This document shows positions 59,492 through 64,000 of a stretch of DNA of 64,000 nt, piece after piece. The notes beneath the pieces were generated by a model, which searched no databases, was not told the DNA's origin, and was given only the letters and a program-made list of their open reading frames with translations. The stretch's first letter is position 1. Each line of letters opens with the position of its first letter. This DNA is from Luteimicrobium sp049844995 (GTDB lineage Bacteria; Actinomycetota; Actinomycetes; Actinomycetales; Cellulomonadaceae): assembly GCF_049844995.1 (NCBI RefSeq), contig NZ_JBNCMC010000003.1, forward strand, positions 558,001 through 622,000, written 5' to 3'. The position numbers and the translations under genes were made by a program.

Positions 59492-60307
59492 TCACTCCTT
59501 GATCGCGCCGGCGAGCATCCCGGAGATGAACTTGCGTTGGAAGATCACGTAGAGGATCAGCACGGGGGCCGCGACGATGAGGCCGCCGGCCGCCATGAGG
59601 TTGATCTGCGTGACGTACTTGCCCTGGAAGACGCCCAGGGCGACCGTGGCCGTCTGGTTCGCGCCGTGCAGGAAGACGAGGGAGAGGAAGTAGTCGTTCC
59701 AGGTCCACATGAAGCTCAGCAGGATCAGCGTGTAGATCGCGGGGCGGACCATCGGGGTCGCGAGGTACCGCAGCATCTGCAGCGGGCCCGCGCCGTCGAG
59801 CTCGGCGGACTCGAACGTGGCGCGGGGGAGCGCGCGGAACGCCGCACGCATCCAGAAGATGCCGAACGGCACCCCCATGCCGAGGTTGATGAGGATGATC
59901 CCCGGGAGCGAGTTCGTCATCCCGAACGTCCTGAACTGGTAGTACAGCGGGACGATGATGGCCTCCATCGAGATCATCATTCCGAGGAGGACGACGGGGA
60001 ACAGGACCTTCTCGCCGGCCACGCCGAGCACCCCGAACGCGTACCCGCCGAGCAGCGCGAGGACCACCTGCCCGACGACGACGCAGACCGCGATGATCAG
60101 CGACACGGTCATCGCCCGGGAGAAGCCCGCCTGGGTCCACGCCGTCGTGAAGTTGCCCCACTGGAGGCTCCCGAGGCCGACGGGCTTCCCGGACCGGTCG
60201 GGGCTGAGCGCCGCCGCGACGAACGTCCCGATGGGGAAGAGGACGAGCACGGCCAGGACCGTCAGGACGACGTAGTTGACCGCGCGTTCGGTCTTCGAGA
60301 TCCGCAT
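59492..60307 (-). CDS. ABC sugar transporter permease (MalG type)
   Basis: A 271-residue permease with helices from YVVLTVLAVLVLFPIGTFVAAAL onward, the EAA loop ALPRATFESAELDGAGPLQMLRYLATPM, and the C-terminal FQRKFISGMLAGAIKE. It pairs with the permease encoded 2 bp upstream. The importer lacks its own ATPase gene in the window, again pointing to a shared MsiK-type ATPase. Confidence 0.92.
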   Translation of the reverse strand: MRISKTERAVNYVVLTVLAVLVLFPIGTFVAAALSPDRSGKPVGLGSLQWGNFTTAWTQAGFSRAMTVSLIIAVCVVVGQVVLALLGGYAFGVLGVAGEKVLFPVVLLGMMISMEAIIVPLYYQFRTFGMTNSLPGIILINLGMGVPFGIFWMRAAFRALPRATFESAELDGAGPLQMLRYLATPMVRPAIYTLILLSFMWTWNDYFLSLVFLHGANQTATVALGVFQGKYVTQINLMAAGGLIVAAPVLILYVIFQRKFISGMLAGAIKE

Positions 60308-60309
60308 GG

Positions 60310-61278
60310 TCAGTCCCTCTCCGAGACGCGGGTGATGACGAGGGCCACGATCAGGCAGAGCAGCGCCATGACGACGCCGATCGCCGCCGCGAGCCCGACC
60401 TGCGGGTTCTGGAACGCGGCCTTGTACAGGGCGACGGCGGGCGTGAGCGTCGACGTGCCGGGCCCGCCGTGCGTCGTGATCCACACGAGGTCGAACGTGC
60501 GCAGGGCGGCCGTGATGGTGAGCGTGAGCGCCACCGCCAGCTGCCCGCGCAGGCCCGGCAGCGTGATCGCGAAGAACTCGCGGACCGGCCCGGCCCCGTC
60601 GACGCGGGCGGCCTCGTACAGCTCGGGCGCGATCGCCGAGGTTCCCGAGATGAACAGCACCATGCAGAAGCCGAAGGTCACCCAGGTGCCGACGAGCCCG
60701 AGCGCGGGCAGTGCCCAGGTGAAGTCGCCGAGCCACGTGCGGGCGAGGGAGCCGAGCCCCACCGCCCGCAGCGCCTGGTTGAGCGGCCCGTCGGGCGCGT
60801 AGATCCGCTTGAAGACGAGCGCGATGACGACGGTCGTCATGACCTGCGGCAGGAAGAAGATCCAGCGGTAGATCGCCATGCCGTGCTGCTGGCCCCGCGT
60901 CAGGAGTGCCGCCGAGAGCAGCCCCAACGCGATCGGGAGGAGCGCGAAGAAGCCGATCAGCACGAGCACGTGGCCGAACGTGGAGCGCAGCACGGGGTCG
61001 GTGATGAACGTGACGTAGTTCTGGAAGCCGACCCACGACGGGGTGCTGACGCCGTCCCACTTGTAGAACGAGTACTGGACGGACTGGGCGAGCGGAACGA
61101 GCACGACCAGCGCGTAGATGCCGAGCGGCAGAGCCGCGAAGGCGAGGCCGACCCATCGCCGCCGGCGCCGCAGCGAGCGGCGCCGGCCGGCGGCGGCGGC
61201 CGGCAGGACCGCGCCGGGCTCTGTGGCCGGCACCCCGGCTCCGGTGTCGACGCTCGTCGAGCGGGCTACGGCGGACAC
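60310..61278 (-). CDS. ABC sugar transporter permease (MalF type)
   Basis: A 322-residue permease. After an Arg-rich cytoplasmic stretch (GRRRSLRRRRRW) come six helices, beginning VGLAFAALPLGIYALVVLVPLAQ, and the EAA loop IAPELYEAARVDGAGPVREFFAITLPG. GTG at 61278 was chosen, one base after the binding-protein stop codon (61282-61280), giving coupled translation; an ATG at 61317 would overlap that gene by 38 bp. Confidence 0.9.
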   Translation of the reverse strand: MSAVARSTSVDTGAGVPATEPGAVLPAAAAGRRRSLRRRRRWVGLAFAALPLGIYALVVLVPLAQSVQYSFYKWDGVSTPSWVGFQNYVTFITDPVLRSTFGHVLVLIGFFALLPIALGLLSAALLTRGQQHGMAIYRWIFFLPQVMTTVVIALVFKRIYAPDGPLNQALRAVGLGSLARTWLGDFTWALPALGLVGTWVTFGFCMVLFISGTSAIAPELYEAARVDGAGPVREFFAITLPGLRGQLAVALTLTITAALRTFDLVWITTHGGPGTSTLTPAVALYKAAFQNPQVGLAAAIGVVMALLCLIVALVITRVSERD

Positions 61279-61279
61279 G

Positions 61280-62632
61280 TCAGCTCTGCCCGCTGAGGAA
61301 GGCGTCGCGGTCCGCATCGACGGCCGTGGTGAACTTGTCGGCCGTCATCTTGCCCGCGAAGACGAGCTGCAGGTTCTGGCCCAGCGTGTCGAGCATGGTC
61401 GGGCTCGACCAGTCGAAGTACGGCACGTAGCCGTCGTCGGCGTCGAGGGACTTCGCGGCCGCGGACTCTCCGGTGAGGCTGAGCGACGACGCCGGGACGG
61501 TCACGTCGGGGGAGAGCGCGGGGACGAGACCGAGGTCGACCGCGGTCTGGCCGACGGCGGGCGACATCAGGTAGTCGAGGAACGCCGCGGCGACGTCGGG
61601 GTGCTTGCTCTTGGCCGAGACCACCATGGCGCCCGGCGCGGCGCCCACGCCCACGGTCTTCCCGTCGGCCTGGGGCAGCTGGACGTACCCGAAGTGGCCC
61701 TGCTGCTTCGCGTCGAGGCCGAGCGACCCGGTGTACTCCCACCGGAAGACGCCCTGCCCGCCGACGAAGTTCGCGACCGCGGTCTGGTAGTCGATGCCTG
61801 CGAAGTCCTTCGGGAACCACCCGGCGTCGGCCCACTTCTTGACCGTGGTCACGGCGTCCGTCATCGCCACGTCGCTCGCCTTCACCGACGGGTCGTCGTA
61901 GATGTAGTCGTTGAGCTTGTCCTTGTCGGCGAGCACCGCCTGGAGGCCGAGCAGCACCGACGTCGAGCCGTCGAGGCTCCCGTACTCGAAGGGGATCTCG
62001 CCGGCGGCCTTCGCCTTCGCAGCGTCGGCCTCGAGCTCGTCGAGCGTCTTCGGCGGGTCGATGCCGAGCTTCTTCAGCTTGTCGGCGTTGTAGTACAGGC
62101 CGATCAGCGAGGTCCGGGCCATCGGCGTGGAGAACCAGGAGCCGGAGCCCATCGTCTTGAAGTCGGTCGTGAACTTGTTCTGGCGCGCGATCGTCGTCGG
62201 CACCGACGAGTTCCACCCGTACGCCTTGGCGTACGGGTCCAGGTTGAGGACGAGGCCGCCCTTGGCCAGGGTCCCGAGCGACTGCCAGCCGTTGTTCGCG
62301 GTCGCGATGTCCGGGCCGTCGTCGTCCTGGAGCTGGAGGTTGAGCGTCGAGTTGAGCTGGCCCCAGTCCTCCGTGGTCCGCTTGATGGTGACGTTCGGGT
62401 ACTTCTTCTCGAAGTCTGCGACCGCCTTGTCGATCCACTTGCCCTCGGCCGAGCCCCAGAAGTCGGTGAGCTTGAGCGTCACCTTGCCGGCTCCGGCGAC
62501 GTCGGTCGACACGGCGCTCGGCTCGTCGTCGGTCTTGCTGCCGCCGCCTCCCGGCGCGCACGCGGCCATGGTCAGAGCGAGGCCCGCGGCGACCGCGGCG
62601 GTCGTCGCCACCCGTGCCCGAAGTACGTTCAT
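61280..62632 (-). CDS. ABC transporter sugar-binding lipoprotein (family 1)
   Basis: A 450-residue lipoprotein. The signal peptide MNVLRARVATTAAVAAGLALT ends in the lipobox MAAC (Cys25) and a Gly/Ser linker. The mature protein has DFWGSAEGKWIDKAVADFEKKYPNV, TPMARTSLIGLYYNADKLKKLGI and GAAPGAMVVSAKSKHPDVAAAFLDYL, as in sugar-binding family 1. Three start codons lie in a row (GTG 62638, ATG 62635, ATG 62632); the last has the best spacing from GGAG. First gene of the GntR-associated operon. Confidence 0.92.
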   Translation of the reverse strand: MNVLRARVATTAAVAAGLALTMAACAPGGGGSKTDDEPSAVSTDVAGAGKVTLKLTDFWGSAEGKWIDKAVADFEKKYPNVTIKRTTEDWGQLNSTLNLQLQDDDGPDIATANNGWQSLGTLAKGGLVLNLDPYAKAYGWNSSVPTTIARQNKFTTDFKTMGSGSWFSTPMARTSLIGLYYNADKLKKLGIDPPKTLDELEADAAKAKAAGEIPFEYGSLDGSTSVLLGLQAVLADKDKLNDYIYDDPSVKASDVAMTDAVTTVKKWADAGWFPKDFAGIDYQTAVANFVGGQGVFRWEYTGSLGLDAKQQGHFGYVQLPQADGKTVGVGAAPGAMVVSAKSKHPDVAAAFLDYLMSPAVGQTAVDLGLVPALSPDVTVPASSLSLTGESAAAKSLDADDGYVPYFDWSSPTMLDTLGQNLQLVFAGKMTADKFTTAVDADRDAFLSGQS

Positions 62633-62739
62633 CATCACTCCGTTGTGTCCGGGGCCGTGTCCGGTGCGCCGGCCGGCGCGTCCTGTCGTGGCCCGATGTC
62701 GGGACCCTAGACGACGGTGAGCCAGTTAGTCCAGTTGCA

Positions 62740-62758
62740 ACCAGTTGGGTTAACTGGT
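62740..62758. promoter_or_regulatory. Predicted GntR/UTRA operator
   Basis: ACCAGTTGGGTTAACTGGT has 7-bp arms (ACCAGTT/AACTGGT) around a 5-nt centre, in the 160-bp divergent region. Half-sites CCAGTT (62722, 62731) and CTGGT (62777-62781) recur nearby, with TATGTT (62781-62786), a likely -10, just before the regulator's GTG. Confidence 0.7.
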
Positions 62759-62792
62759 CGAACCAGGACGGCAAGACTGGTATGTTGCCCCC

Positions 62793-63512
62793 GTGACCAG
62801 TTCGAGCGCCGCGACGCAGGCCTACGACCAGCTCACCCACGACCTGACGGTGGGCCGCTACGCCGCCGGCTCGCGGCTCCCGGGCGAGCGTGACCTCGCC
62901 GCTGCGCTGGGCGTCAGCCGTGCCACCCTGCGGGTCGCGCTCGGACGCCTCGAGTCCGAGGGCACCCTCCAGCGTTCGGCGCAGCGCGGGTGGTTCGTGC
63001 CGCGCGAGATGATCGGCGAGCCGCCGAGCACGCTCCAGTCGTTCACCGAGATGGCGCGTGCCCGAGGATTGCGTCCCACCGCGCGCGTCCTGCGGCACGA
63101 GACGCGCCCGGCCACGATGGACGAGGCGGAGAAGCTGCGGATCGCGCCGTCGGCGCCCGTGCTCGAGATCGACCGCCTGCGTGGGATGGACGGCACGCCC
63201 GTGTGCTTCGACGTCGTGGTGCTGTCGGAGCAGCGGGCCGCGGCCCTGGCGGACGCCGACCTCACGGACGCCTCGCTGTACGACGAGCTGCGCGAGCGCT
63301 GCGGCCTCGAGATCCATCGCAGCGCGTACACCCTCATGGCGGACGTGGCCGACGCCGAGCTGGCGCGCCTCCTGGGCACGGCCGTCGGGGCCCCGGTCCT
63401 CGTGGGCGACGAGGTCGCTTACACGGCCGACGGCGCGCCCGTCCTCGTCGGGACGAACACGTACCGCGGCGACGCCTACCGCTTCGAGGCGGACCTCTAC
63501 CGCCGGGCCTGA
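62793..63512 (+). CDS. GntR-family regulator (HutC/UTRA subfamily)
   Basis: A 239-residue regulator. The winged helix is at residues 8-68 (YDQLTHDLTVGRYAAGSRLPGERDLAAALGVSRATLRVALGRLESEGTLQRSAQRGWFV, read in segments) and the UTRA ligand domain fills residues 85-235 (LEIDRLRGMDGTPVCFDVVVLSEQ). It resembles NagR/DasR-type regulators that sense phosphorylated sugars. A -10-like TATGTT ends 6 nt before the GTG and there is no ribosome-binding site, so the mRNA may be leaderless. Divergent from the sugar operon it should control. Confidence 0.9.
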   Translation: MTSSSAATQAYDQLTHDLTVGRYAAGSRLPGERDLAAALGVSRATLRVALGRLESEGTLQRSAQRGWFVPREMIGEPPSTLQSFTEMARARGLRPTARVLRHETRPATMDEAEKLRIAPSAPVLEIDRLRGMDGTPVCFDVVVLSEQRAAALADADLTDASLYDELRERCGLEIHRSAYTLMADVADAELARLLGTAVGAPVLVGDEVAYTADGAPVLVGTNTYRGDAYRFEADLYRRA

Positions 63513-63539
63513 CGCGCGCCGAGGCTCTGCGTGGGCTGA

Positions 63540-63561
63540 GCATCCACCGATCGGTGGATGC
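63540..63561. promoter_or_regulatory. Perfect 22-bp palindrome, probable TetR-type operator
   Basis: ATCCACCGATCGGTGGAT and two further pairs on each side form an uninterrupted palindrome with no loop. It lies 28 nt after the GntR stop and 96 nt before the ABC ATPase ATG. TetR sites of this shape often control ABC exporters. A terminator is less likely because there is no loop or T-run. Confidence 0.6.
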
Positions 63562-63656
63562 CCGTACCCGCCGGACGGCTCGCCGCTGCACCCCGGCGGC
63601 CGATACCGCCTGACCTGCGCCGACGCGAGGCTGGTTGGGACCGAGAGGAACCCACC

Positions 63657-64000
63657 ATGAACGCCAGCCGGCCGGTGATCGAGATCGACCACCTGAGCAA
63701 GTCCTACGGCGCCAAGCACGCCGTCGTCGACGTGAGCCTGTCCGTCGAGGACGGGGAGATCTTCGGCATCCTCGGGCCCAACGGGTCGGGCAAGACCACG
63801 ACCGTCGAGTGCGTGTCGGGCCTGCGGCGCCGGGACGGCGGGTCGGTCCGCGTCCTCGGCGCGGACCCGCAGACGCACCGCGACGCCGTCCGCGCGCAGG
63901 TCGGCGTGCAGCTCCAGGAGGCCGAGCTGCCGGCCAAGCTGACGGTCCGCGAGGCGCTCGCGCTCTACGCGTCGTTCTACCCGGACCCCGCCGACTGGCG
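63657..64000 (+). CDS. ABC transporter ATP-binding protein (3' end beyond window)
   Basis: The first 114 residues of an ABC ATPase: IEIDHLSKSYGAKHAVVDVSL, Walker A GPNGSGKTTT, and the Q-loop QVGVQLQEAELPAKLTVREALALYASFYPDPADW. The sequence resembles drug-export (DrrA/CcmA-like) ATPases. ATG at 63657 has GAGAGGAA upstream. The frame is open to the window end. It probably belongs with a permease and a TetR regulator encoded beyond the edge. Confidence 0.88.
   Translation, partial: MNASRPVIEIDHLSKSYGAKHAVVDVSLSVEDGEIFGILGPNGSGKTTTVECVSGLRRRDGGSVRVLGADPQTHRDAVRAQVGVQLQEAELPAKLTVREALALYASFYPDPADW

Overview
The window is about 74% G+C by eye, uses GTG and TTG starts freely, and carries actinobacterial markers: WhiB7, mycoredoxin, an AdnB-type helicase-nuclease, UvrD2, DUF222 HNH nuclease, DUF1918/DUF1876 and a UPF0182 protein. 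Together with a xylan operon and several glycosidases this suggests a Micrococcales plant-polymer degrader, most likely Cellulomonadaceae or Promicromonosporaceae. The genus is an inference from gene content.

Region 1 (1-17.2 kb) is a conserved housekeeping block. It holds the C-terminal part of an AdnB-like helicase-nuclease, an APH-fold kinase, NudC, a methyltransferase, mycoredoxin, UvrD2, the antibiotic-response regulator whiB7 with its leader ORF and attenuator, a ThiF-like protein, a YgjP-like metallopeptidase, a DUF2342 zincin, an NAD-binding epimerase-like protein, a PDZ/Lon-like membrane protease and a giant UPF0182 membrane protein. The order resembles the Mycobacterium tuberculosis Rv3193c-Rv3202c neighbourhood. 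An initiator tRNA-fMet follows at 17.25 kb.

Region 2 (17.3-32.3 kb) has a decayed DoxX-like gene, a DUF1918-DUF1876 fusion overlapping acylphosphatase, and a gene-poor spacer with repeats. Next is a LacI-controlled xylo-oligosaccharide operon: an ABC importer lipoprotein, two permeases, a cytoplasmic GH3 and a cytoplasmic GH10. A DUF2235 hydrolase, an SDR and PEP carboxylase complete it.

Region 3 (32.4-44.5 kb) has a DsbA-like oxidoreductase, NhaA behind two copies of a 40-nt hairpin repeat, a VOC protein, a universal stress protein, an IclR-controlled KDG pathway (KDPG aldolase plus KDG kinase), an 817-bp gene-free spacer packed with long hairpins, and a complete efeUOB iron-uptake operon behind a DtxR/IdeR-type box.

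Region 4 (44.5-53.9 kb) has a YtrA-type GntR/ABC operon, SufE and CysA-like sulfurtransferase, small DoxX and DUF3175 genes, a flavin reductase, a MaoC hydratase, a DUF222 HNH nuclease whose likely start codon lies inside a perfect LexA box, and a small membrane-protein/regulator pair with two matched operators and a frameshifted regulator.

Region 5 (53.9-64 kb) is a second sugar locus, divergent from a GntR/UTRA regulator. It contains an ABC importer, a NagB-like protein, a GH4 glycosidase, a BadF-type sugar kinase and a GH3 glycosidase. The window ends inside an ABC ATPase gene that follows a perfect 22-bp palindrome typical of TetR operators.

The most unusual content is non-coding: three families of hairpin repeats in intergenic DNA (copies at 18.8 and 39.5 kb; three related long hairpins at 39.8-40.15 kb; a 40-nt family at 33.0 and 47.4 kb).
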